This document shows, in pieces, positions 34,961 to 46,383 of a stretch of 64,000 nucleotides of DNA. The notes below the pieces were generated by a model. That model was not told the origin of the DNA and did not search any database. It worked only from the letters and a program-made list of their open reading frames with translations. The translations under genes and the position numbers were made by a program. This DNA is from Emydura subglobosa (lineage: Eukaryota > Chordata > Testudines > Chelidae). The DNA lies in the NCBI GenBank assembly GCA_007922225.1, contig ML679961.1, positions 63,864,249 to 63,928,248 on the forward strand, read 5' to 3'. The first letter of the stretch is position 1; the number at the start of each line of letters is the position of its first letter.

Positions 34961-35606
34961 TTAGAGGAAAAAGTGAATTATTTCTAGTGTAACTTTGGAT
35001 GTGCTCATTATGTGTACAAACACCTAACTTTTTTAAATCCTGCTAAGCTCTTGGCTGCGGTCGCATCTTGTGGCCATGAGTTCTACAGGCTGTTTAATTT
35101 GATCAGTTTTAAATTAGCTGCCTGTCATTTTCATTGACTGTCCCCTTGTTCTCATATTGTGGGAAAGGATATGGAAGCTAGAAAAAAGAGTCAAGGCATC
35201 AAGTTAGAAGTCTTGGAAAGCTAGAAAATAGTGGAAAGTTTATTCTTGAAATCAATGGGCTCACATTCAATAGCCATGAGACAGAGGGGGAAATTGAGTC
35301 ATGCATGAAATATTAGTCAGCTGTCAATGTAGATAGTAGAGGGGTTAGGCCAGTCCTAAAAATGAGGAGAGTGCTTTGAATTTCTAGGGCAGCTAGGTGC
35401 AAACTCTTATAAATATGATCCCTGACAAAATAGCCCTCAGCTGCACTCAGTGCTAGATGATAAGAGCACTGGTCTGAAGAAGAGAAGGGGCTGACTGCAG
35501 GAAGGGGGAGTGTTGTATGTGATGTTTACTTGCACTGGTTTTGCATTGTTTCAGGCTTTTGAACCAGCTTCCTTCCTCACTTTGCCAACCACACCAGGAA
35601 GAAGGG

Positions 35607-36028
35607 ATGGCTAAGGTCATAGCAACAATGAACAACACCGGGGCAGACTACAGGAGCCCATATTATTGGAATCCAGAACAAGCAGAGAATGCCTCCTTGC
35701 CCAATGTGACATTGCCGTTCCCGTTTCGCCAACGGGCCACTGACCAAGCGCTGAATGGGATCCTCATTGCTGTCCTCTGCATTGTCATGGTATCACTGGG
35801 GTGCACCATGGAGGTCTCCAAGATCAAGACTCACTTCTGGAAACCCAAAGGGGTGGCCATTTCTGTGGTGGCTCAGTATGGCATAATGCCTCTGACAGCA
35901 TTTACCCTGGGCAAGCTCTTCCATTTGGGCCCTATAGAGTCTCTGGCTGTGCTCATCTGTGGCTGCTGTCCAGGTGGCAACCTCTCAAATATTTTTAGTC
36001 TGGCATCAAAAGGTGACATGAACCTCAG
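35607..36028 (+). CDS. SLC10A1: SLC10A1 coding exon 1
   Basis: This exon encodes residues 1-140 plus two bases of codon 141, and ends CTCAG before a GTAAGG donor. The N-terminal region before the first membrane segment carries three N-glycosylation sequons (Asn9, Asn28, Asn33) and is roughly 20 residues longer than the human one. Hydrophobic segments follow at about 49-64, 83-101 and 112-120. The start was set at the first ATG after an in-frame leader (AGGGATGG context). A second in-frame ATG at 35628 is possible. An in-frame ATG at 35541 would add 22 residues, but a TTGTTTCAG acceptor-like motif just before 35553 suggests that this part is intron or UTR. Confidence 0.93.
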
Positions 36029-39000
36029 GTAAGGAAAGCTCTCCATTATCACTGGCCAGGCCATTTCAGTTGGGAGACTAGGCTAACTTAGTAGCTCTAT
36101 CAATTCTAATGCTTCAGGCAGGAAGAAATTTGGTATTGTACCCACAGTATTTTTAGAGTACTCATCAGCTTGGTGCTAAATACTGCTTAGTCATCATTGC
36201 AGGGGTGTAATGCTGCTGCACTGGTCCAGAATGGCACTCCGGCACCTGACCTTTAGGATGGAGCTGCACTCCAGCACTTGGGGTCACAACGCCACTCAAA
36301 TTTGACCTGGCTGCCCCTCCATAAAGCCAGACAGAGCAGTGGCCAAGCCACATTTCAGTAGGGTTGTGACCTGGAGAGCCACATTGCAACACCACTCAGA
36401 ATTTTGCCCAGCCACCCATGTTCCCACACGTGCACCAGTAACTACCTCATGTGGCTGGGAGTGTGACCGATGCCTGGGTCGGGCCCTCTTCCAGAACCCA
36501 CAGCAGCTCCTCTCGGCCCTGGGGAAGCCTCAACCCAGCAGGAAAGTAAGGAGCAGAGTAGGGTAGAAGGGAGGCCAACCAGCAACTGGGTCCTGGTCTG
36601 CCTGCTGAGCCTTCTTGCCAGAACCTATGGCAGATCCTCTTGGTGCTGCTACACTGGGGACCAGCAGGAAACTGAGAGCCAGCAGGGAGGAGGGAAGTGG
36701 AGGGATGAGGTAACACCTCCCTGGAACAGGGATGCAAACTCAAGCCAGCAGGAAGGTAAGGGGCAGTGTGGGGGTAGGCAGAGAACTAGGGGCATTCCAC
36801 TAGTCTTGCAATTAGATGCAGGAATTAGAGTTCTGCACAGATTATAGCTTTAGGAAAAGAACACTCAACAGAGGAAGACAAACTGTGTACTTTTGTTGGT
36901 GCCATAAGAAGAACTGATTTCAATATCTTATCTGCGGCCTGGTCATCAGTCTTGTTACTCAGTACAGTATAGGACTAACAAGCTATATTTCAAAGAACCT
37001 GATGTGAGTTTAAACCTCTTTAACCTAGTAAGCAACCAAATGGAAGATGTTGTGATTAATAACAAAATTGACTGAGTAATTAAAATGAATAGGTTACAAG
37101 GACAAAGGTCTATCTAAACATGATGAAAATATAATGATAAATTAAAGCCAGATAGGAGTGTTCCTTGTTCTGTCAGCCTTTCATTCACAAATTAAACTGG
37201 TCCACATAAAATAAGGTCCTACAGCAGGGCTTTTGGTTGTTTAGCTGGTTGTTTTAACAGTGCTTTTTGTTGGTGTTGTCATTGTCTATTTTATTTTTAT
37301 TGCCTGGCAATATGGATCCTTGTGTTTGGTCCTGTGACACAGAGACCACATTTTCAAGAGTGGGTTGTGTATTTGTGACAACACTTATTTGCATTTGGTG
37401 CCCTGTCACATAATTGGTGAATGCAAAGCAAATGCTGTTTGAGCTCAAAAATTGCAAATTTGTCCATGGGCAAAACTGTAGGCTCAGATATAAAGAATTG
37501 GGGCCTGATCCCCCATTGCATTAACTCCTCTTTTACAGTGGTGTGACGCCATTCATTTCGTTCAAGTAGAGTGACACTAACTTGAAACTAGAGTAAAACA
37601 ATGGGGACTCAAGCCTATGGCTGAGACCCTTTTGTAAATTCAGCCAATTCAGCACACATAGAGGCTCATGAGCAACTGCTGAAATTAACTAAGGAAAAGT
37701 GGCAATTCTCCCTATTAGCTCTGACATTAAGCAGAAGAAAATGTCCCATTGTGTATCTTTATCAATGAACTCGTAAAAAGGACACGACTTTCTAGCAGAA
37801 AGTTTCATGCACCCTGTGATTTAGAATCCAGTCAGAATAGATATCCCATGTGACTAACATGCAAGACCACCAAAAACATCGTACTGATCAAAGATTTCAT
37901 GCTACTTTTCCTAAACAGTTGTTTTACAAGCAATAATAGAAGAGGGTCAGAAATTAAGGAGGCAAGTCACCAATGGGGAATATATCCTGTGAAGGGCTTA
38001 TGAAAACAGTGAAATGCTTCACAGAATGAGCGGGAAGATATTGGAGAGGCAGTAGGTGGCACTTCTCTCCTCAGCTTTTCTCTGTTTATTTTTAAGATAG
38101 CATTATAATCTGAATCCCCTTATCAAGGCACACCAAGTTTTTGAGTTGGGAGTTGCACTTCTTGCCAAGCTACCCTCATAAAATCTTATGCATTAGATCC
38201 AATCTACCTTTCTGCTAGAAGGTTATGCCATAAATTGAATAAGTGGCTGTGAAATCCAAGTAAAGTTCGAGACCAGTGTAACAAACTCTTTTGCAATCTT
38301 AAATGCTTTATTTGAAGGTTGCAGAGACTATAAGTTTTATAAAAGGACTATTTTACATGTGATGCCAATGGGCTTTTTGACTAACTACATGTGCGCTTTG
38401 CCTGTGCCTTACTAATTAGTTTAAAGTTAGTAAACAGATAGTTTAAAGTTTGGCATATAAGAGTTACTCATGTTCTATATTAGAACAATATGTTTTTACT
38501 ACTAATGTATGAAGCCTCACAACTGCTGGTGCACAGATTTTCAATTAGATAAAATTTACCGGTAAAATATTAGTTAGGTTTCGAATACGGCTGCTTTATC
38601 TTATGGTGATGTCACATGCAAGATGGATTTTGGAGACTCTGTCATGCATAATAGAATTACCAACTTGAGAGAATTTCTGCAGGGCTCTGGCACTATAACA
38701 TTTACCACTACAACACTGCTGTTGCATCATCAGGTGCATTATAATGGGCTTTTATACCTTTCTTTGAGACATCCAACATTAGCCACAGTTGAGGGCAGAT
38801 ACTGGTGTAGATGGAATATTATTTTGTTCCAGTGTGGCAATGTCTACATTTCTCATCACTTCACCATTCCAAATATTGATTCTCTTGAGAGACTTCCTGC
38901 CTTTCCACATAAATCAAGAGAATCTTAGGGAGCTACGCCAAACAGAAAAAGATCAGGTCCAAAAAACAGGGGCTGCATCGCCTCGGTCCAATCGCCCCTG

Positions 39001-42000
39001 TCCAAAATAAAAGAGTGGAAACAACAGCAAGGGAAAGAGAGTTGAACTTAGCTTTCTCGGAATAGCTTCTGAACTTTTGTACTTGGTTTACATTGATAAC
39101 AAGAACATCCAGAGTTATAATAGTAAGTATTTAAAAATAAACCTTCCTCTAAAGCAACTGGTTCAAGCCACTGCTCGAGACAGGATACTGGACTAGCTGG
39201 ACCACAGGTCTGATCCAATATGGCAATTTCTAGTAATCAAGATGCGCATGGATGATTACTTTTTGAGCCTAAAATAGAACCGTCCTTAACTACTTATCTT
39301 CCCTTACTTCCATTCCCAGCAGGTCCTTTCACCACCTGGTAATGCTAAGGAAACCTCTGTGAGGGAAAGGGGAGAAATGGGAAAAGTGAGCTGAAATTGT
39401 AGATGGATGTATGTGTCCTCGTTAGATAAAGAGAAGAATATTCCAAGAAAGGATTTTATTCCACTACTGTTACTTTCTCTCTTCATCTCAGCATTGTGAT
39501 GACCACATGTTCAACGCTGCTGGCACTTGGGTTGATGCCTCTTCTCCTGTATCTTTACTCAAGAGGGCTATACCAAGGCAACCTAGAGGGCAAAGTGCCT
39601 TACAAGGGAATAGTCATCTCCCTGGCCATGATGCTCATTCCCTGCACCATTGGCATCTTCCTGAATGAGAAGAAGCCACAGTACACTCGACTCATCATCA
39701 AGGTAAGATGGGGTTATGATAATCATCTTTCATTCCAGGGTCTCAAAGCAATTTACAAACGTTCCATCTCACATTGTCTATGTGACATAGATTAGTACCT
39801 GTACCCCTGATTTACAGATGGGAAAACAAGCACAGAAGGGTTAAGTAACTTCTTCTAAGTCATGCCACTAACCAGTGAAAGAGCTGAGGACAGGACAAAG
39901 AGTTCTTACTCCCAGTTCCTTGCTCTAACCACTGGACAACACTGTCTAATCAATACATAGTCTTGACACACAATGTGCTCCTACTGTGCTGATAGCGCAG
40001 ATGCCTGCCAACACTGGACTAGAGGAAAGCCTCAAAGCCACTACTTAGGGCTTTGTGGCAGTCATCCAGAAGTGACTGGGACAAATTATCAGCATCTACT
40101 TATGCCTAGAATCACCATTCCTCTTCTGCACTTCAAGCTCATAAAGAAAAGAGAAGTCTGGAGGTCTCAATAGGAAACTGCCAAAGTCCAGAGCTTCATC
40201 AGCAGTAGATCAGAGAGCTGCAGACTTCCTCAGCTTGCTGCCTCAGTCTCCTGTAGAAGCTCTGTCTCATCAAATGAGCTGAAGCTCAGTACCACTAACG
40301 TCAAGTGCTGGGACACAGTTCGTGACCCGACTAGATAACTGCCTCACACCACAAAGGGCCATAAAAGCATTCAGCTGAAGCCCTGAGCACAGATTCAAAT
40401 GGGGGGGCACGCTACACAACTCTGAATCATCCCTTCCCATACCTTGATTCCCTTTGTAACTCAGCCAAGATAAACTTTCTAACATACACAACCCTCCCCT
40501 TACCTTTGCCTGGTGGCTCTATCTCTCTCCTCACCATTGAACCAGATTTTTTCCCCCCCCTTGTGGTAGCAGCAGCTACTGGAAAGCCCCAGATTCATGA
40601 CCTCCAAGCATTACTGGGCAGGATTTCCACTCATGCACACCACCTATGGCACTGCCTACCCTTGCACACTCCCAAATACTGGCATTAGAAAAGGATACAC
40701 AGCGAGAGTTATAGGGATCCTGGAGATGAGCCAGAACAGCTACTAAACAGACACAGCTTCTGTGGGGGACGTCTTCACCAACTACAATCAAGAGGTAACT
40801 GACTGGGGTGTTTCAAGAGCAGCATTTACACTCAGGGAGGGTGACACTCAATGGCAAGGCTGACAGCCTGGTTCATATCCCATTCTACTATCACCAACCT
40901 TCAGGATAAAAAACAAGCTTGGGGACTTCTGCCAGTCTTGCGCTAAAGAGCAGAAATCTGCCACTGAGGATTAGATTCTACCTCCCAAAATTTCCCATGC
41001 ACTTCAGTTGGATATGGTCTTCTCTTCACTTCCTCTGCTGAACTGCTAGATAGTGTTGCTACGAACTGGAAAAACAGCAATCATATTCCACTTCAACATG
41101 GTGCCTGTGTTCTAACAGTAAGTAAATGGTTCCAATAGAGTCTATAAAATGCTTTGAGATGAAGGCTCTCTATTATTACAAGTACGAAGCTATCATTCTA
41201 ACAATGGGACAGTTGCTTCCAAATATCTTGGCTAATTTTAAGGGGGATTTTTGTCTTATCTTTCCCAACTCCTGATCCACTTTTATTTCAGGCAGGGATG
41301 ATTGTGTTGCTTGTATCATCTGTTCCAATAACCGCTCTGTTTGTGACAACTGTTGGAAGCAGCGTTTTGATCATCTTCTCGCCACCCCTACTGGGAACTT
41401 CTGCCTTGATGCCTTTTATTGGTTTCCTGCTTGGTTACCTGCTATCTTCATTTTTCAAGCTCAATGACAGGTAGGTCCCTCCACATCTCTTAACACCCTC
41501 ACTCCTAGAACTCTCAGACAAAAAGGAAAGGAAACTGCGTATAAAAGAATGATGCTGGAATCTTGAGAGGTGCTGAATTAGTTGCTTTCAGAGGTTCTGA
41601 TGCACTCTGAACTTTGAACACCATCTCCCAGAGCTGATGCTAGAAGGATGAGCACAGACTAGGGAGGCTGTCTACACATACCCCACCCTCAGCCCACAAA
41701 AATATGACTTTCTAGTGGTAAAATGGTGCCAGCAGCAATGTTGGAGCCTGAAGCTTGTTATTTAGCTACAGGACACACATGATACAGCCAGTGACAGTGC
41801 AAGTTACCTCTGCACTGTCTCTAGCTTATGTACCTCAACCCTTACTGGGATGAGAGGAGTAAAGACTCGTGGACCAATTCATTCTTTGCCCTCCTTGGCT
41901 CTGCCAAAAGTGGAATCAATGGCAGAGGCAGTTCTGTTAAATGGACACCTGAAGCCCACCGGTTGTTTCACACAGGCCTCTGAACAAGCTGATGGATGGT

Positions 42001-45000
42001 TGTGACTTTTGGTCACTACAGACTTGTTCGTTTTGGAATTCCCACTTAGTGACATGAAATATGAAAGTTAAGATAACGCCCAAGTAGAAAGCGATGGAGA
42101 AAAGGGTTAGCGAGTGCTGACAGGATCTCCAAAACTCAAGCAATTATTCCTACTTTGATAACTTCCTCACACCACAAAGTGCGTAACAATATTCAGCTGA
42201 GGCCCCAAGCACAGATTCAAACTGGTGGGCCCACTACACAACTCTGCGTCATCCCTTCCTGTGCCCTTTGTAACATATCTAAGCTAACCCTCCTAACACA
42301 CACAATCCTCTCCTTACCTTTCCCTGGTGGCTCTACATCTCTCTGCACCATTGAACCAGACTTTTTTCCCCTCCTGGTAGCAGCAGCAGCTCCTGGAGAA
42401 TCCCAGTTTCATGACCGCCAAGCCATTACTGGGCAGGATTTCCACTCATGCACACAACCTATGTCACTGCCTACCCTTGCACACTCCCAAAAGAGTACTG
42501 CACAAAGCATCTTCTTAGAATTCTCAGCACTGCTCCTACTGCAGCTTCTTTTACCAGGGTCAAATGCATAAATATCTGGCCACAGTATCCATTTTAAGCT
42601 GTACAGAAATGTACCAGTTCTGCAATTCATGCCTCTGTTTAACTCTTTCCTGTACAGGTGCAGGCGGACAGTCTGCATGGAGATTGGTTGTCAGAATGTG
42701 CAGCTCTGCTCTACCATCCTCAAAGTGGCCTTTGCCCCTGAAGTCATTGGACCCCTTTTCTTCTTCCCGTTTCTGTACATGATATTCCAGCTTGGAGAGG
42801 GCTTGCTCCTGATAGTGGCCTTCAGGGTTCACGAGAAGATAAAGAAACCAAATGGCAAGTGTAGTATAACCAAAACTTCTGATATCAAAGGCTTAGTGTG
42901 AGGTACTGACCGTGCAACCCATCAATGGTCAACGTTGTCTGGAGAATCCTGGGCTTCAGCGCACAGGCACATCCTGTATCTGTACTGATACCACTCAACA
43001 GAAACGAGGCCTGTATCCATTTGAAACAGAGAGGAATATTAGGCAGCCAGCAGCCTGACAGATCCTGGGCATCACTACACATAGTTGAGTGTGGGGCAGG
43101 GAAGGAATGGGCCATTCCATATGCAAGTCAAGTCAACAGAAGATAAATGCCGGGAGCAGCCCAATAGACATTTCCTATGTGAGATTTCTGCACAGAACAG
43201 AAATGAGAGACTCCAAAACTGAAAGCTCTGTAATAAGAGCGCACACACAAAAAAAGGATAACGCAAGGCATTGGGTATGGGATAAAAAGCTTTTCATCTT
43301 CATATCTGATCACCCAGCCCCGGTCAGTAACATCATATTTATTACCATCTGACAACTGTCTGGTCACTGTGACAGGGTACAACCATCAAATGCATCTCTT
43401 TGTGGCACAAACATGGTCAGTTTTCCGCTATACATCCTATGACCTATCCAGCAATAATATCAGCCTAGCCCTCTGGCCGGATAACCTTACTGGATCCGTC
43501 CAGCCCCTTCCAGGAAAAGGAATCTTTCAAAAACAAAGCCTCAAAACAAAGGAATCATGTCCCAGCCAGGCTCTACCTCCAGTCAAGTGCTGTAATTGCC
43601 AGCCATTGCATGGGGGCGCCACATCTCTCAAATAATTCAGTTTCATAAATTCAGCTACCTAATCCCAAATCTGGTCTTAACCCCTTCTAGCATGAGACAG
43701 GTCTCACTCCATTACAGTGACCTATGAAAATGAAATGATTGTGTCACTGAAGTTCCTCATGAATGTGAATTCACGCACTTCTGCCAGATGGTGCTCTTCT
43801 AGACCAATATACAATGGCTTAGTACAGGAAGTGGAAAATGCTTAGTCAAGGTGGGTGGCTTGCTTTTTGGTGGGGTCGCAGGCAAGTGTTGCAGCTGGGA
43901 GAGGAAACTGGTTGCAGTGTATAAGCAGATTCAGCAGCTGCCCTTGTTGTAAAACAACCTGTAGTCCAGATTCATGGCAATAAGGACAGCTGTTCCACTC
44001 CAGTATCACTGTGGCTCTCCTCTGGGGTTCTGCTGGAAACAGTAGCTTTAAAACCCATTGAGCCTCACTGGCAGGGGTTGCTTGGGAAAACCAGTCAAGC
44101 AGAACATCTAGCAGCCAGCCATCCTAGCCCAGCCAGCTGGCTCCACCTGCTTTGGGAGGCAGATGTTGATTAGCAACTTGGAGCACTGTGGTGGTGTTTT
44201 ACCGTATTTTGTAAATGCAGCTACAGTAGAACCTCAGAGTTACGAACCCCTGGGGAATGGAGGTTATTTGTAACTCTGAAATGTTGAAGAATTCCAGAGG
44301 GGTAGCCGTGTTAGTCTGTACACAGCAAAGACAACGAGAGTTCTGTAGTACTTTAAAGACTAACAAATTTAATTTCAGCAGGCATAAACTTTCGTGAGCT
44401 TCAGCCCACTTCCTCAGATGCAGTTGGTAGAAATGATACAGCAAATAGGAAACATATATAGAAGGCAACATATGCATATCCAAGGGCATAGATAACAAAG
44501 GGGTAGGTGGATAAAAGTCAGGTACTTAAGGCATAATGACAACCATTGAGTAGGAGGTGAGAATGGGTGATCAGAGCAAACTACTTCTTGTAATGAGATA
44601 CCCATTCCAAATCCCTGTTTAAACCCAGCTTGAATGTGTCAAATTTGCAGATAATTTCTAACTCAGCAGTTTTTCTTTTTTTGAAGTTTTTTTTTGGAGA
44701 AGTACAGCAACTTTCAGGTCAGCGACAGAGTGCCCTAGGAGCTTGAAGTGTTCTCTGACTGGTTTATGGATGTTGTTATTTTTTATGTCTCATTTGTTTC
44801 CATTTATCCTTTTGTGTAGTGACAGTCCAGTTTGACCAATGTACATGGCAGCGAGGCATTGCTGGCACATGATGGCATATATAACATTAGTGGATGTGCA
44901 AGTGAATGAGCCCCTTATGGTGTGGCTGATATGGTTAGGACCAGTGATGCTGTCACTAGTCGATATGTGGGCAGAGCTGGCAACAGGGTTTGTTGCAGGG

Positions 45001-46383
45001 ATAGGTTCCTGGATTGGACTTTTTGTAGGGTGTATGGTTGCTGGTATTTGTTTCAGGTTGGGGGGCTGTCTGTAAGCCAGGATGGGTCTGCCGCCCACTG
45101 CCTGAGCGAGAGACAGATCATCTGCTAGGATAGGTTGTAGATCTTTAATGATGTGTTGGAGAGATTTTAGTTGGGGACTGTAGGTGATGACCAGTGGTGT
45201 TCTGTTGTTTTCTTTGTTGGGTCTGTCCTGTAGTAGGTGACTTCTGAGTACACGTCTGGCTCTGTCAATTTGTTTCTTCACTTCTCCAGGTGTGTATTGT
45301 AGTTTTAAGAATGTTTCATAAATGATCCTGTAAGGTGTTTGTCTCTGTCTGAGGGATCGGAGCAAATCCAGGTGTATCTTAAGGCTTGGCTGTAAACAAT
45401 GGATTGTGTAATGTGTCCAGGGTGAAAGCTGGAGGCATGAAGATACGTATTGCGGTCAGTTGGTTTTCAGTATAGGGTGAAATGTTGGTAACTTTGCATG
45501 ACATTATGGTTCTTCTTTCAAAAGTTTACTACTGAACATTGATTTACTACACTTTGAAACTTTATTACGCAAAGAAAAATGCTGCTTTTAATCATCTTAA
45601 TATAAAGAAATAAGCACAGAAACAGTTTCCTTACCTTGTCAAATCTATTTTTATTAAACTTTCCTTTTTCTTAGTCCTTTACGTTTAACACAATACTGTA
45701 CTGTATTTACCTTTTTTTTTTTTTTGGGTGGGCGGGTGGAGGGGGTTGTGTCTGCTGCTGTCTGATAGCATATTTCCAGTTCCAAATGAGGTGTGGTTGA
45801 CCGGTCAGTTTGTAACTCTGAGGTGCTACTGTAGTTTGCTGATGGGCACTGTCTTTTAACTGGAAAAGGCAGTGTGCACTAGAAACATACACAAAGGTGA
45901 CATTTCCCACTTGTTGCTGAAAGGAGTATTTTCTAAAAATTTCATACAAATCAAATGACTTGAAACAAAATAGCTGCAATTCTGGGGCAAGATGGCCAAC
46001 TTTTTTGCCACTTTTACTTTGCACAGCTTTGCCCCTTGAGCATCTTTGCGATCTAAAGAAAGCCAGGCTTCACTCAGTGCAATACAGGAATCCCTGCATT
46101 ACAGCAACCATTCATCTTTCCTGCAGCACCACGTCCCAGTGATATGGGTTAGGAACAATGTGGTCTCATGACTTTTTTTTCCTCCACCTCTTCTTTAGAT
46201 ACAGCAAAAATGATCTATACAGCTGTGGATGATATTGCACAAGAAACAAAACCACCAAAGCCCCTAAGAAATAGCAGCAAAAGAGGGGGATGCTACAGAA
46301 GCACCACACCACAGACACATCCACCTATGCTCCAGCTTACATCCTCTGCGCCTGGTTTGCTGAACTCCAGCAGTTTTGCATAA
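35607..46383 (+). CDS. SLC10A1: SLC10A1: sodium/bile-acid cotransporter (NTCP), whole coding span, five exons
   Basis: The family carries conjugated bile salts into hepatocytes with two Na+ per substrate across the basolateral (sinusoidal) membrane. In viral biology the human protein is also known as the hepatitis B virus receptor. Exons 35607-36028, 39492-39702, 41292-41470, 42658-42854 and 46199-46383 join in frame to 397 residues; the human protein has 349. Family blocks seen include [44 protein letters not shown] and the EIGCQ motif. By alignment, Ser127/Asn128 and Glu279/Gln283 correspond to known Na+-site residues. The extra length lies in the N-terminal extension and the cytoplasmic tail. 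The gene is tail to tail with SRSF5. Identity is near certain; exact start and UTRs are not. Confidence 0.95.
36420..36770. repeat. Locally repetitive GC-rich block in SLC10A1 intron 1
   Basis: Two loosely similar units occur (CCAGAACCCACAGCAGCTCC near 36493 and CCAGAACCTATGGCAGATCC near 36618), each followed by CCAGCAGGAAA. They suggest an old internal duplication. The open frames here are incidental. Confidence 0.45.
39080..39240 (+). mobile_element. CR1 3' tail fragment in SLC10A1 intron 1
   Basis: ACAAGAACATCCAGAGTTAT and GACAGGATACTGGACTAGC, followed by CTGATCCAATATGGCAA, match the CR1 tail also present at 12500-12840. Confidence 0.6.
39492..39702 (+). CDS. SLC10A1: SLC10A1 coding exon 2
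   Basis: The acceptor is TCATCTCAG and the exon starts CATTGTGATGACC, completing codon 141 as Ser. It encodes [20 protein letters not shown] and the [11 protein letters not shown] loop-helix. It ends ATCATCAAG with donor GTAAGATG at a codon boundary. Length is 211 bases. Confidence 0.94.
39720..39955 (-). repeat. MIR-type SINE in SLC10A1 intron 2
   Basis: The block contains GATTTACAGATGGGAAAACA, GAAGGGTTAAGTAACTTC and CCAGTGAAAGAGCTGAGGAC, then CTTGCTCTAACCACTGGAC. These are MIR landmarks in reverse orientation. It starts within about 20 bases of the exon 2 donor. Confidence 0.7.
40334..40676 (+). repeat. Intronic duplicate, copy 1 (SLC10A1 intron 2)
   Basis: This 343-bp stretch aligns over its whole length with 42157-42491 in the same orientation. 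Shared landmarks include GGATTTCCACTCATGCACAC, GTGGCTCTA and CTGCCTACCCTTGCACACTC. Identity is high, roughly four bases in five by eye. Confidence 0.8.
41292..41470 (+). CDS. SLC10A1: SLC10A1 coding exon 3
   Basis: The acceptor is CTTTTATTTCAG and the exon starts GCAGGGATGATTGTG. It encodes two hydrophobic segments, one ending near [10 protein letters not shown] and one at [15 protein letters not shown]. It ends CTCAATGACAG with donor GTAGGT, leaving two bases of codon 271. Length is 179 bases. Confidence 0.94.
42157..42491 (+). repeat. Intronic duplicate, copy 2 (SLC10A1 intron 3)
   Basis: This is the partner of 40334-40676, about 1.8 kb downstream, with exon 3 between the two. It may be a local tandem duplication or two insertions of one unrecognised repeat family. 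No terminal inverted repeat or target duplication was evident. Confidence 0.8.
42658..42854 (+). CDS. SLC10A1: SLC10A1 coding exon 4, followed by a GC donor
   Basis: The acceptor is TTTCCTGTACAG. The exon encodes [20 protein letters not shown] and the [20 protein letters not shown] helix. Glu279 and Gln283 match the sodium-site pair of the family. The only donor that joins in frame to the last exon and keeps family homology (KKPND, then TAKMIYTA) is AATG followed by GCAAGT, so the intron is GC-AG. Without splicing, the frame runs on to a stop at 42899-42901, adding a 15-residue tail. Confidence 0.92.
44224..45831. mobile_element. Tigger-like (Tc1/mariner) DNA element, interrupted
   Basis: The left end CAGTAGAACCTCAGAGTTAC is inverted at the right end GTAACTCTGAGGTGCTACTG, and TA stands on both sides (44222-44223 and 45832-45833). 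TA duplications and this CAGTAGAACC-type terminus fit the Tigger/pogo group of Tc1/mariner. The element is non-autonomous and was split by the Penelope-like insertion at 44287-45477. It lies in the last intron of SLC10A1. Confidence 0.72.
44287..45477 (-). mobile_element. Penelope-like retroelement (5'-truncated) with GIY-YIG endonuclease region
   Basis: The 1191-bp insert is flanked by exact copies of TGAAATGTTG (44277-44286 and 45478-45487). On the - strand it starts in the end of the RT/linker ([12 protein letters not shown], at about 45430). The frame 45365-44790 then carries [20 protein letters not shown], a long linker, and a GIY-YIG-type motif [11 protein letters not shown]...AMYIGQTG...LHKRING near 44880-44795. 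RT plus GIY-YIG is unique to Penelope-like elements. The 3' tail includes the widespread GGGTAGCCGTGTTAGTCTG sequence in + orientation near 44299. The linker frame is open for 191 codons, but the front is truncated. Confidence 0.85.
46199..46383 (+). CDS. SLC10A1: SLC10A1 coding exon 5 (cytoplasmic tail) and stop
   Basis: The acceptor is CTCTTCTTTAG. The exon encodes [15 protein letters not shown] and a hydrophilic Ser/Pro/Thr-rich tail ending GLLNSSSFA before TAA at 46381-46383. The tail is longer than in human NTCP and shows no motif I recognise. No convincing AATAAA follows within several hundred bases, so the transcript end is unplaced. Confidence 0.88.

Larger units (their letters stand above)
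33980..35190 (-). mobile_element. CR1 3' end split by a DNA transposon that is itself split
   Basis: The CR1 tail is seen at 33980-34188 (CCTATCTAGTCTAGTATCCT, TCTGACTGTGATCAGC) and continues at 34964-35190 with carboxy-terminal RT coding sequence read on the - strand (TCCTGCTAAGCTCTTGGCTG and CATGAGTTCTACAGGCTG in + orientation). The material between, 34189-34963, is foreign (see the next two entries) and includes one of the two TTA copies that flank it. Confidence 0.65.

Noticed and set aside
1..35000. Presence of SMOC1, which neighbours SLC10A1 in human
   Set aside because: No frame resembling its domains was seen. The gene may lie beyond the window edge.
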